Assembly: GCA_028583405.1 (NCBI GenBank)
Contig: CM053259.1
Span: 21,491,951 to 21,555,950 of the forward strand
Origin: Pogonophryne albipinna
Lineage: Eukaryota; Chordata; Actinopteri; Perciformes; Artedidraconidae
Direction of reading: 5' to 3'
DNA: 64,000 nt
In this document: one piece after another, positions 1-59,255 of the stretch
Position numbering within the stretch: the first letter of the stretch is position 1
Layout of the letters: each line of letters starts with the position of its first letter
Program-made: the position numbers and the translations under genes
The notes under the pieces: model-generated
Told to the model about the DNA's origin: nothing
The model's database searches: none
The model's input: only the letters and a program-made list of their open reading frames with translations

Positions 1-15758
<15,758 letters not shown>

Positions 15759-17450
15759 ACGGACTCCCCCTCCCTCCCCTCCGGCCTGAAGTCATGTCTG
15801 TCACCCCCTCCCTCTCCCCTTAGCCCTTGTTAAAAGCTCTCATGTCTCCTGACCCCTCAGAGGGCATCATGCCCACTCTCCCCCTCAAATCCTGTTCACA
15901 GAGGACGTTGAGTACCCTTCTTCTTACCTTTTTGTTTCCATGACAACCTCTCGGGAGGAGCCTGTTGCTACGGGCAGCCTTAGTTTTTGTCAGATTTTGT
16001 CGCCCCTCCCCCGCCTGAGCCCAGGCCCACTGAACTGGGGGAAGGAGGGCAGGGAGTGGAGAGAGAAGAGAGGCTGCTCCACTCCCTCCTTTTTTTTCTG
16101 TTTCCTCGTTTCTGATCAACTCTAAAAATCATTTCACTTTTTGCTACTGCTGCACACACAATCCTAGTGTCCCCCTCCTCAACCCATCCTAGATATTTAC
16201 CACTATGAGATGGACGAGTATTTAATTTGTCAGACGTCACAGAATCATAGACACACACGCCATCAGCTAACCAGCAGACAGATCATTTAGCATGGGAGAT
16301 TCGTTTTCTGGTCTTGCTTCTATCAATATAACGTGTATACTTGGTGTAGACCTTTGCATATATATATAAATATATATATAAAACTTTGTAGTTTTTCTGG
16401 TTTTTGATGTTGAATCTGTATCTATAATGTATCCTAGTAGTGACCACATACTTCTGACTGTATAATTGTACATTTGTAAACCCTTGTAATGTAAAAGTGC
16501 TTTACCACCCTTTTTGGTATGAGAAGAAAAAAGATAAAAAAGCTCACTCTGACAGAAAATCTTAGAAAAAAAACCCTGTGCATTTCAGTGTATATTCTCA
16601 CCTCCTTGGTTGTGACATATGAGTTGTTGTATATTGTAAATTGTAATATCAAATTTTTGTTTTGAAAAGCCCTTTCTATACAGCGTAGTACTTGTACAAA
16701 GATTCGCCACGCTTGGTTTTATCTTTATCTTGTCACTGCTTAACTTAAGACGTCGTTCTCCCACTGACTCCCAATTGGACACGTTCTGTTAGACTTAAAG
16801 TGTCTTCTGCTTTAGGTTGAAGGTTTTTTTGTTTTTGACCTTTTTTTAAGATCTTTTTATAGGAATGCTTTACCCCATGAAAAGTGTCATGCTGGCTGGT
16901 TGGGAGAAATAACTTTTACTCATTTAACCCCAAACCCCTCGATTACCCATGACTTTTCAGAGGGGTAAACCCATGGATTGTACAGAGGAGATTCTTGTGT
17001 TTTTTGGCATTTCTCTAGTGCTGTAAGTGCTGTATCATACTGTCCATGTCCTTTTGGGTGAGAGAGGCAGCCCGCCACAGCGCGGTGTACATTTGGAGCA
17101 GCCTTGTGTATATTTACTACGAGCACACCTGTAACCATATGTGTATAGTTAACAGAACCTGTGTATGCTTATTGCCTGGGCAACTATTTTTTGTAACTCC
17201 TGTTGTAGATTGTCTCTAAACAATTGTGTGATCTTTATTTTGAAACCAAACTGAACAAAAAAATCTTTGAAAATGTAACCGTCTCAAGTGTCTTTTATTG
17301 TTTGTTTGTGACTCTCACACAGGGTGAAGGGACAGAGATGCAGATTGCTGTTTTTCTTATTTTAAGTGTCTGTTTTATGAAAGAGGATCGGGATCTGTGC
17401 CACAGTTTCTCTTGCAGCCATCTGAATAAATGTGTTGGCACTGATAAGAC
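15759..17450 (+). other. pum1: pum1 3'UTR
   Basis: Sequence from the TAA at 15756-15758 to just past the AATAAA at 17425-17430, the first good poly(A) signal after the stop. The first 350 nt are C/T-rich and the rest AT-rich. It contains six UGUANAUU near-Pumilio elements: 16467-16474, 16589-16596, 16628-16635, 16635-16642, 17086-17093 and 17107-17114. The exact cleavage site is inferred. Confidence 0.75.
17425..17430 (+). terminator. pum1 poly(A) signal
   Basis: AATAAA followed by TGTGTTGG-type GU-rich sequence. It is the only canonical hexamer I see in the 1.7 kb after the stop codon. Confidence 0.65.
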
Positions 17451-19773
17451 TGCAACACACAGCGTGAGTCAGAGCTTGCTCTAGTTTCTTCATAAATGTG
17501 ACTGATTAATAGGCCTGGCATCTTAGTATGGCAAGCAGCAAATGTAAGTGTACTATAATAATTATACTTCTGACATGAGTAATGACCCTAAAAAGAGATT
17601 AGGCATGAGGCAGGGCATGATGATGCATGCAAGCCGCTCTATGATCTTAAGTAGAGGATAGGTTGGCATGCAGTCAAATTAGTTGCTTTATATATATCTG
17701 TAGTAAACAAACCAAATATGTATGATGCCAACATTCATACATAAAGCTACTAGGGATTATTTAGTAAAAGAAAACCTAGAAAAGATGCAGAACTGTAATG
17801 TTTAGAACCATCAAAATGTGGAAGAAGTTACTAATGAACCCTGGAAAAATCTAAGACCTGCTTTAAAAGCCTAAAAAAACTGATGTTAAACTGAACGCTA
17901 ACTATTTCTTGTCTAAATGTTTACATTTGTACAGGTCTTTTGTATGCCAGGAAGCTAATGGGGATCCAAATAAAGGATTCCCAGACTTTATTGCAGGGTG
18001 GGGTCGGGTGTTTTTTTAAATCATACTATCCCTCATGTGGTTTTCTAATTGTATCTTCTAAAGAAACATGAGGACAAAACAAATACTGCCCTCACTTGTC
18101 CAGCTTTTGTTTGGAGCATAGGTGGGAACAGCCAGGATGTTACTTTGAAAACAAGGCAGTTTGTGTGTGATGATGGCAGTAATCCCATGGCTTTGTTGAT
18201 TTCTTAAAGAGGATAACAATAATAAACCCTTCAGGATGTGAGGACTGAGGGTGCATTACCTGCAGTGATTTTAAACCCTGAAACTAAACTCAATCTGCTG
18301 TTTTATGGATTACCAAACCTGTTAAAACCGTTGTGACTACCCCCGGGCTCTGACCCTCAGTGACCCCCCGATGCCTGTGTTTGTAATTATGTTTGTGGCA
18401 ATTTGATTCATTGCAAAGTAAACACAACCTTAAACTGTGTCCTGGGTTATTACTGCTCTTGTCTTTTTTAACATAATGCAAATTCCTATATTAGTGTGTG
18501 AAACAGGGTATCAATACAAGTCAAACAGATGATAAAAGATCACTTTCAAGCTCAATTAAAAAGCAGTTGTAGGCTAGCGTGTCAGTTGTTGAATTAGCTA
18601 ACATATGTCCATCAATTTAAGTTATCAGGTTTTAGTTTAAATGATTGGTATTAACCTTTTCAATGACAGATGGTGCCTTTAAAGTTTAACAATGAGTACA
18701 TGCTATTGTTTTCCCTTGTAACTGTCCTTGAGCAGTAGGAAATTGAGGGTCAAATAAAACATAACTAAACAGAGTTTATTTTCTCTTTTTGCGAAGCCCT
18801 AGCTTTGAAACCACACTTTTTAAAAAGCCTCCATTGGTCTGACATCACTATGTGTGCGGGGCATGAGGTGAGGAAAACGATTTATAAGCTTTTGCTGGTT
18901 TTCTCCTTAAGGTCATAATAACATACAATAGCTTGTGTAGCAGCACCCAACCCTTTGATGGGACCTGAATATGATGTACTACTGCACGAAATCAGTACAA
19001 CATAGAGTGTTGTCTATTTTTGGTTGTTTTTAATTTGTCAGGCATGGTTTTGGGGAATTAGCACAGAGCTCAAAAGCTTTGTTAATGGTGAAAATGAACA
19101 ACATTGCAATAGAGAACAATGGTGTTGGCTCTAGGGTCCACATTAGTGGTTTCCAAACTCGATATGTTCAGAACCCTAACCTAACCCTCCACCAAAATGC
19201 TCATGCACTATCTGGCTTTGCTAGGTGTTTTTGCTAGCTGTTAACTCTAAGTTTAGCCTTGTCCTCTTAACCTACCTCTAACTAATCCTGAGTAATCTAC
19301 TGCAGTAAACTGGCACTAGTGAGACAGGACGAAAGATGCAGGAAGACAGAACAAAATAAAACACAAGTAGAGGAGTGAGGACAGGTTGAATGAGGGAACC
19401 AATTGAGTACAGGGAGATAGAGGAAGCAGGAAATACAAGTTCAAGATGTGGGCTTGGTTCTGGCCAAGAAATGTAAATGTACAGGTAATATTATATAAAA
19501 GTATGAATTCAATTGTGTAAAAATATGCTTATCATAGCGTAAACCAGCTGTGCTATTCCCCCAAATGTGAATAAAGACAGTTTTGAGTCATTAAAGGCCT
19601 CTCCTTGCAATATGATATATGGGAGGCCAGAGTTTGTTGGCACACATCTATGTTTATTGGTCCTTTGAAGGTAACAGAAAACTGTGAAATCAAAATGTTT
19701 TCTTTCTTTCTGCACTGATTCACCACCAACTCATGTTGAATACATTTCAAAGTCTCTATACAGGGTATATACT
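17451..19773. other. intergenic, nothing recognised
   Basis: AT-rich sequence between pum1 and the repeats upstream of sdc3. No coding, RNA or repeat family was recognised; the short open frames have no motif. Confidence 0.7.
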
Positions 19774-19922
19774 GCAAGGCCGTAACCATGGAGTCAACAT
19801 TGGGGGGGACAACAAATTCAAAAGTCATATATCAGTTAGGCTATAATTGTGTGTGTGTGAGCGTATCTGAATATTGGGGGGGATGTCCCCCCCCCCCAAT
19901 GTACATGGTAAATTCAGCCTTG
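19774..19922. mobile_element. possible short inverted-terminus element
   Basis: The left end CAAGGCCGTAACC and right end ATTCAGCCTTG give six complementary terminal bases. Inside are GGGGGGGAC and its partner GTCCCCCCC. I found no clear target duplication. The form resembles a common fish MITE, but this is weak. Confidence 0.35.
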
Positions 19923-20100
19923 ATATATGGAAACAGAAAAAGGTGGTATGTGGATTAAACATGAAACTGTGTTAGAGATTTTGGAAATGTTCTTCCAATC
20001 AGTATTTAGGAATCAGCTTTGGATGTAATATTTAAAAGTCTATGAGTGATGATTTGGGAAAATGTGATCTGGGTCGGTGGCCCTGAAGTGCAAGACACCA

Positions 20101-20332
20101 CAGCATTTCACAAAACACAACAGCATTTCACAAAACACTACAGCATTTCAGAAAACACTACAGCATTTCACAAAACGCCACAGCATTTCATAAAACACCA
20201 CAGCATTTCACAAAACACAACAGCATTTCAGAAAACACCACAGCATTTCATAAAACACCACAGCATTTCACAAAACACAACAGCATTTCACAAAACGCTG
20301 CAGCATTTCAGAAAACACCACAGCATTTCACA
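20101..20332. repeat. 20-bp minisatellite in the left arm of the composite transposon
   Basis: About 11.6 copies of CAGCATTTCACAAAACACMA, exactly 20 bp per unit, with the middle alternating CACAAAAC/GAAAAC. About four diverged copies lie inverted in the right arm (22711-22790). Confidence 0.95.
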
Positions 20333-20984
20333 TTGGACGGAAAGGGTATTCCTTTAGGGAGAACACTTCTTGTTTGTGATTGGACAGAGCCAGCCAGAGA
20401 AGCACTGCTGTGATTGGTTGTTTTTGCTGCCAGTCAAGAAATGACGCTTCGTGATTGGTCAACGCCCGACAGCGCAATATGTCCCAACCGGTCCCAACAC
20501 ATCAGCCATTAGCACACACTCAGAGCTCACAGCTCCTAATATCTGTTCAGAAACTGGACAAAAGTTAAACATGTACAAACCACAGACTGTCTGTGTCATG
20601 GCGAATACAGTCGCTGCTTTATTTATGTCTGTATGACGTTGTTGTGAGTGTGGACGGAGCAGCTCCAGGTTAGTTTAGCCTGATGGATCAGATTCCATTC
20701 AGAAAACACGCATTTTAAAAGCTTTTCGCCTGCCGTCTTGTCTGCAGACTTGTCAAAGCGTTAATTCATGGTTTTCACTAACCGTTATCAGTATGTAGTT
20801 GCTTCGGCATCACTTTGAAACATGTATTACAATTAAATCACGGTCAAATATGTTCATTTTGTTGTAGTTGGTATCTCCCATTGGATTTACATGGAGATAC
20901 GCCCCGCCCCCTCTCCAGCGCGTCTTGTTTGAATGACAGGAGCAAACACAGCTGACAGCCGCGGTGAAACTCGAGCGATTAGAG

Positions 20985-21342
20985 CAGTGTTTCTCAAACT
21001 TTTTCATACCAAGGACCACTCAACCAATAAAAAAACACTTGCGGACCACCTAACTCCACAAATATCAAAAAACACATCGTTTTTCTAGAACAGATTACAA
21101 ATCGCCTGAAAATGGTACAAACAAGTGGCAACATGTGTGATGAAGGTGTGGCGCTGGGCTATATCATGCAATCGAAAGTGAAACTTAACCTCGCTCCATT
21201 GCGGAGATATTCCCGCGAGAGTGCGGAAAACTTAAATTTATTTATTTATTTAAAATGTGAATTGCTACCAATATACTCACGGACCACTAGGGGGCGCTCA
21301 CGGACCACCAGTGGTCCGCGGACCACACTTTGAGAAGCACTG
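20985..21342. mobile_element. nested hAT (Charlie-like) MITE with perfect target duplication
   Basis: Starts CAGTGTTTCTCAAACTTTTT and ends TTTGAGAAGCACTG. The 8-bp flank GATTAGAG is identical on both sides (20977-20984, 21343-21350). 358 bp, with no transposase frame. It contains CCACTAGGGGGCGCTC at 21284-21299. Confidence 0.9.
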
Positions 21343-21385
21343 GATTAGAGCGATGCGAATATTGGGTAGTATACCATAGTATTTA

Positions 21386-22310
21386 CAGGGTTGCCAACTT
21401 TGGGTACCTGGCTGGAGTGAGATTTTGATATCATGGGTTTGATTACACATATGCGCACTAAATGACTGCTATCGTGTCAGTAGCGGGACCTTAGCATATA
21501 TATAGCATATATACAATATATATACGAATACACAATATTGGACACAGACTATAAAGGGCACACAGTTTCATTCACTAATGAAAGTCAAACACATGTTTGT
21601 TTCCACTGTTTTATTGTGTGCATAGGCCTGTCGCGATAAGCAATTCATTGACTTATCGTACGTACGATAAATAAAAATGAACTCGATAAATTTCCATTTA
21701 CATGAGGATGTGACTAGCAGTTTGAAAGGATGTACTTGAATTATTATTATATATTATCATTATGTCGTTGGTCTAAAATGGTCATACAACGGTGCCGACA
21801 ATATTATCGTTTATCGCAATAATTTCCGGGAACATGTATCCAACAAAATTAATTATCGTGAGAGGCCTATACATGAAACACACATACAAACAAATCTACA
21901 GACTTACTCCAAACTGCCAAATATATTAATTAACACACTCTCATATACTCTTTGACTCTATTTTGGCCTAGTAGAACAATAAGCAGCAGACTTTTACTTG
22001 TTATCATTTCTACTGGATCTTAGATCTGCGCATGCGCAATACGGGTCGGGGATTGACCAACCGTCTCCCACTGCTCTGCTGTCTGTTAACGTTGTTAAGA
22101 GTGGTGGGGGCGAGGAGGGAGCGGATCGACAGCTTGAGCAGCTGTCAACTCAACATTGTAAATAACCAACCAAAAACGATCGCCGGTTCATCTTGTTTTT
22201 GGCGTGAGAATAGTTTGGGCAGCGTGAGAGCGTGAGATTGAGAGTGAAATCGTGTGTCACACGTCAGATGCGTGAGACACACGCCAGATGCGTGAGAGTT
22301 GGCAACCCTG
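21386..22310. mobile_element. nested hAT-like element, itself carrying an insertion
   Basis: Ends CAGGGTTGCCAACT and AGTTGGCAACCCTG are perfect inverted termini of 14 bp. GTATTTA(C) flanks both sides (21379-21386, 22311-22318), with a one-base boundary ambiguity. No transposase frame survives. A smaller MITE sits inside at 21622-21870. Confidence 0.88.
21622..21870. mobile_element. third-level nested MITE
   Basis: Ends ATAGGCCTGTCGCGATAA and TTATCGTGAGAGGCCTAT are inverted with two mismatches. Subterminal TTATCG/CGATAA motifs repeat inside. About 249 bp; the target duplication is not clear. Confidence 0.7.
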
Positions 22311-22819
22311 GTATTTACATGGAGATAAGCCCCTTAAAAACCATGAATTAATAAAGCATTAATTCTGTGTTTACTCCTGTCATTCAAACAAGACGCTGGA
22401 GAGGGGGCGGGGCGTATCTCCATGTAAATCCTATCGGAATCGGATCGATCAGGCTAAACTAACCTGTAGCTGCTCCGTCCACGCTCACAACAACGTCATA
22501 CAGACATAAATAAAGCAGCGACTGTATTCGCCATGACATAGACAATCTGTGTTTTGTATATGTTTAACTTTTGTCCAGTTTCTGAACAGATATGAGGAGC
22601 TGTGAGCTCTGAGTGTGTGCTAACAGCTAACGGCTGATGTGTTGGGCCAATCACGATGCGTCATTTCTTGACTGGCAGCAAAAACAACCAATCACAGCAG
22701 TGCTTCTCTGCTGTGGTGTTTTCTGAAATGCTATTATGTTTTGTGAAATGCTGTTGTGTTTTCTGAAATGCTGTTTTGTTTTGTGAAATGCTGTGGTGTC
22801 TTGCACTTCAGGGCCACTG

Positions 22820-23040
22820 TATTTAGAGATTTTTCAGAACCTTTCATATGCAGGTGCTTATAATATTCTAACAAAACCCAATGTTGCCAGATAAATTGCA
22901 ACGACAAAAATACATCTCTTCAAATGAGTAGGTTAGGTATGATCTACAGTGGGCTATTACAAAAATGAGGTGTTGGGCAATTTGTTTTTATTTCTTTTTT
23001 ACTCAAGGCTGATATTCCTAAACTGTCCCTGAGCTTAACT
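22820..23040. other. intergenic, nothing recognised
   Basis: AT-rich spacer between the composite transposon and the sdc3 promoter region. Confidence 0.6.
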
Positions 23041-23250
23041 GCACGGTTGCTAGGCGACACAAGTAGGCTACAGTGCCTATAAATATTAATTATTGTTAGT
23101 GCGACAGGTGTGAGCTCATCTGGGAGTGTTTTCAAACGCATTGACCGTGACTCAGCCAATCACAGCGAAGCACCGGAGCTGAGCCGTAAATGTGTGTAAA
23201 GCATAGGTGTAAAGACGGCGGGCAGCCAACCGGAAGCACCTGAGCGCGAA
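23041..23250 (+). promoter_or_regulatory. putative sdc3 promoter region
   Basis: Contains the AP-1 consensus TGACTCA (23148-23154) immediately followed by a CCAAT box (23156-23160). A TATAAATA (23078-23085) lies further up, and GC content rises into the following 5'UTR. The start site cannot be placed from sequence alone. Confidence 0.4.
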
Positions 23251-23462
23251 ACAAAAGTGTGTGTGTGTTTAAGATGGGGCTGCGGGTGCCGAAATGAGCT
23301 GCAGGGGGCATCCTCGTCCTGGCTGGCGGAGATCCCTTATTTCTCTCAATACACACACGCACACATTTATGCGCTCTTTCTCTCTCTCTCAAACACACAC
23401 ACCCCTCCTTCTGCCAGACTCCCAGGCCAAGCAGCGTCGCCATACGGAACATCCTGCCCTCA

Positions 23463-23580
<118 letters not shown>

Positions 23581-23835
23581 AGAGCTGAGAGAGAGAAAGA
23601 GCTGAGTGTGAGAACAGGGACAGGGAGAGAGAGGCTGTGTGTGTGTGTGTTAAGAGAGAGAGAGACGAGCTCTGGCGTCTCCTGGTAGTAAATCTATCAG
23701 GTCTCGAGCACAAAAACTCGCAGGAACAGAAAGAGAACAGGGAGAAGACGCCTCGCGGATATCTGCATGCTCTCCTGGTTACCTGCGGCAGCTGCACGTG
23801 AAGCCTTGGAATAAATCCCCCGACTAGAAGGAAGG

Positions 23836-23865
23836 ATGGTCGCGCGGACGGGCTGCGCGCTCTGA
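23836..23865 (+). CDS. upstream ORF in sdc3 leader
   Basis: Nine-codon frame MVARTGCAL ending in TGA, 108 nt before the sdc3 ATG. Its start context has A at -3 and G at +4, stronger than that of the sdc3 ATG (A at -3, A at +4). No other ATG lies between it and the sdc3 start. It would be expected to lower initiation at sdc3 if it is in the transcript. Translation is not shown by sequence. Confidence 0.4.
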   Translation: MVARTGCAL

Positions 23866-23973
23866 AGTTGGACAGACTACCGAGACATCGACAGCAGCTT
23901 TTCCTCCCCCCCACCTCCCCGAACCCAGTAAAGGCAGCAGCGGCACCGCGAGGCTGTGCCCGCGCACCCCATC

Positions 23974-56550
<32,577 letters not shown>

Positions 56551-57212
56551 CATTCGTACGGCAGAGAGACAAACCGCACACGGAGGGAGAGAGAAAGAGC
56601 GAGAGAGAGAGAAGAGGGAAAGATACTCTAAGCCCCCCCGTCCTCCTCCTCCTCCTTCTCTTCTTCGTCGCCTCCCCCTCATCCCTCTCTCCTCTCGTCT
56701 CTGAAACACTTGAGAGCGCCTCTCTCTCTGGACTCAAAACTTTCTTTTCAATGAAAATGAAAAAGAGGACAAAAAAAAATAAAAAATCCAAATATATTCT
56801 GAAAAAATAACACACATACACACAAGATGTTTTTAAAGTAAATGTTGTTATTAATATTCTACAGATTCTCTTGTTCTGTGTGTAATGATATGATTATTTT
56901 GTAAGAAAAACAAACAAAACACAAGCTCTTATCCTGTGTTTTCCAGCACAAAAAAAATCTTCCTCCTCAGTTTTTATGGAGCAAATTAAAAAGCTTGAAA
57001 GGAAGAGGGGCGAGGCGAGTTGAGCGAGACACAAAAGAAAAAGACGGGTGATGGCCTCGACTCTGTCCCTCGCCCCCGAAAAACACACAGAGCATCTGGT
57101 TGGCCGCACAGAGTCCAGGGTCAAAGGTGAGAGGAAAGGTCTCTTTTGTGCCTTCCATCCCTCTGGTGCTCAAAGACGCAAACACATACATACAGCAACA
57201 TAAACACACATG

Positions 57213-57214
<2 letters not shown>

Positions 57215-57276
<62 letters not shown>
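57215..57276. repeat. (CA)n in sdc3 3'UTR
   Basis: Perfect dinucleotide array of about 30 units. Confidence 0.97.
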
Positions 57277-57277
<1 letters not shown>

Positions 57278-57705
57278 CTATGTATCTGCTCGATTGGTGG
57301 TTCTGACCTCTCTCTGTGCTCGGCCAACCAGAAAACAATGCTCAACCCTCGGTGTGTGTCACAACGTCGAGGAGCCGCTGTGGAAACTTTGGCTGGTCGC
57401 ATAGAGGCCGATCTGCTCCTCTAAGCTGTACAAAGACTAGTTACGGATAGTAATAATAACCAATAATATATCAATGTTTTGGGCTGGACGGTGACAAATA
57501 ATAATAATGATAATAATAATACCATTATAATAATAATAATAATAATAATACCAAAACAGGAGGATGTGTATTTAGCAATTAAAAAAAGAAGTTTATATGT
57601 AAATATCAGCGTATCCTTTCTGGCATCACTAACCATCTGCATGATCATGAAGAGTTTTTATTCATCACATCCGTCATCACTTTAGATGAGCTGTGCTCTC
57701 GTCAG

Positions 57706-57706
<1 letters not shown>

Positions 57707-57754
<48 letters not shown>
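57707..57754. repeat. (CA)n in sdc3 3'UTR
   Basis: Perfect dinucleotide array of about 24 units. Confidence 0.97.
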
Positions 57755-57757
<3 letters not shown>

Positions 57758-59226
57758 TTTTTAAGTATACTTTTTATCATATTCTAACGCTTAATCAAAC
57801 CCATCCTCATTGTGATCGTCATCACTTGTGAAACGAGCGAGATCAGGTGGTTTCAATATGTTATTGATTCGTTATCAGTTGCCGGTTGGTTTAAAGTTTG
57901 CTCTGTTTGTGTCAAAGCACAACTACATGTCCAGTCATCACCTCATCTGATCTCTCCCCCCCCAATCACTCCCAGACGCACCTTTTGCTCACTTTCTTTT
58001 TCTTCCATCATTGGCTCTCTGTTTGGGGATGGGTGGGGCCTCTGGGAAGCGAGGGGGGCTTTAATGAGAAACCGAAAGTGTGAATCCGCACAGGAAGTTG
58101 CTCCATACATGCACTAATTCATTCAAAATCATAACTTCTGTCATTAAAGCTTTGGTTATGAGGAGGAACTCTGAATCGGTGTTGATGGGGTCAACTTTAA
58201 CCTGTTGTGGACTCGTTTTGGGGAGGGGAAAACAGGGGGGAAGGGGTTTGGTTTGGGGAATGTGAGGAGGAGACAGGAGGGCTGTGCTTCTATCTAAGAG
58301 ATTGTAACAATAACCACACCAGTGCGACTGGGCTAGTAGCTTCTATTATACTCAGTACTGTAGAACAAAAATGCATGGGAGTCAAAACTAAACTAGTCTG
58401 GGTGTGTGTGTATGCTTGTGTGTGTGTTTCTGTGCGTTTGAAAGGAAAAGAGGGGTGAGTTAAAGTTGGAATGTACTGTGGCCGAGTGTGTGTTTACCTA
58501 CTCCAGCAGTTCTCACGCTCTTCCACAGACAGGTAACACACCTCCACCACTCCTGTGTGTGTGTATGTGTGTGTGTGCATATATGTCGCCTGCCCCCTCG
58601 CCAGCGTGAGTGTGTGTGTCTTCACCTCATCTATACGCGCCACCCGTGTGTATGTCTGTGAGTGCTTCACCTTGGTATTTCACAGCAGATTCTTGTGTAC
58701 ACTGACTAGCCTGTCGACGTGTTTGTGTGTCTGCGAGTGTTCCTGTTCACTGCTGAACGAGGGGCAGCTGGTCCCTCACAGCGGCTTTCACACACACTGA
58801 CTGTGTCTTTTCACTGTCTGTCTGTCTGCCTGTCTGCCTGTCTCCCTGCAGCAGACGGACAGACAACACGCCACTTTCTCACAGGCAGGAATGATCTTAA
58901 TACGTACTGTCTTTTATAAAGTGACTGTCAGCGTAAACAAAAAGTGAGTGTTTGTACCCATCTAAGCCTGCGTAGCCAAATAAGACGTGTGTGTGAGTGA
59001 GAAAGAGAGGGTGAATTTGTACGTGTGAGTGTAGGTATGAATGTGTATGGATGTAAGTGTGTGTGTGAAGCCCAACGGAGGCTACACTACTCTATGTTTG
59101 CTGTTCCCATTCCTGTTTTTATACATTTGCATTTTTTTAAGGCTGAGTTTCTGTCATTGGCTGAGTGAGCGAGAGGAGGCGGATCCTCCACTCACCGCCC
59201 TGTCACTAATCTGCCACTCAGTTCCA

Positions 59227-59232
59227 AATAAA
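59227..59232 (+). terminator. sdc3 distal poly(A) signal
   Basis: AATAAA with a U/GU-rich stretch about 25-40 nt downstream. Confidence 0.55.
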
Positions 59233-59255
59233 AAACCTGGTTGGGTAAATCTTTC

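Larger units (their letters stand above)
20075..22819. mobile_element. composite DNA transposon with long inverted arms and nested insertions
   Basis: The left end (from 20075) and right end (to 22819) are inverted copies beginning C(G/A)GTGGCCCTGAAGTGCAAG. They stay alignable for several hundred bases: a 20-bp minisatellite, then GCACTGCTGTGATTGGTTG, AGTCAAGAAATGACGC, TCAGAGCTCACAGCTCCT, ATGTCTGTATGACGTTG and GGAGATACGCCCCGCCCCC are found on both arms in opposite order. The left arm runs to about 20976 and the right from about 22320. The arms differ by indels: about 65 bp after the minisatellite and about 170 bp at 20702-20875 are left-only. The centre is occupied by two hAT-like insertions. 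I could not find an outer target duplication and cannot assign a superfamily. Confidence 0.75.
56551..59255 (+). other. sdc3: sdc3 3'UTR
   Basis: From the stop TAA (56548-56550) to past the AATAAA at 59227-59232, which is followed by a TTGTCTTTTTTGTG-type downstream element. Earlier AATAAA-like sites near 56779 could give a short form. It contains (CA)n at 57215-57276 and 57707-57754 and an (AAT)n stretch at 57497-57550. A long 3'UTR is typical of SDC3. Confidence 0.65.

Noticed and set aside
19170..19190. Telomere-like CCCTAACCTAACCC
   Set aside because: Only two to three units in AT-rich intergenic sequence; too short to be an interstitial telomere.
20101..20332. CRISPR-like array of 20-bp repeats
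   Set aside because: Units are directly adjacent with no spacers, inside a eukaryotic transposon arm; it is a minisatellite.
23078..23085. TATAAATA as the sdc3 TATA box
   Set aside because: It lies upstream of the CCAAT/AP-1 pair, the reverse of the usual order, so I did not call it as the core promoter element.
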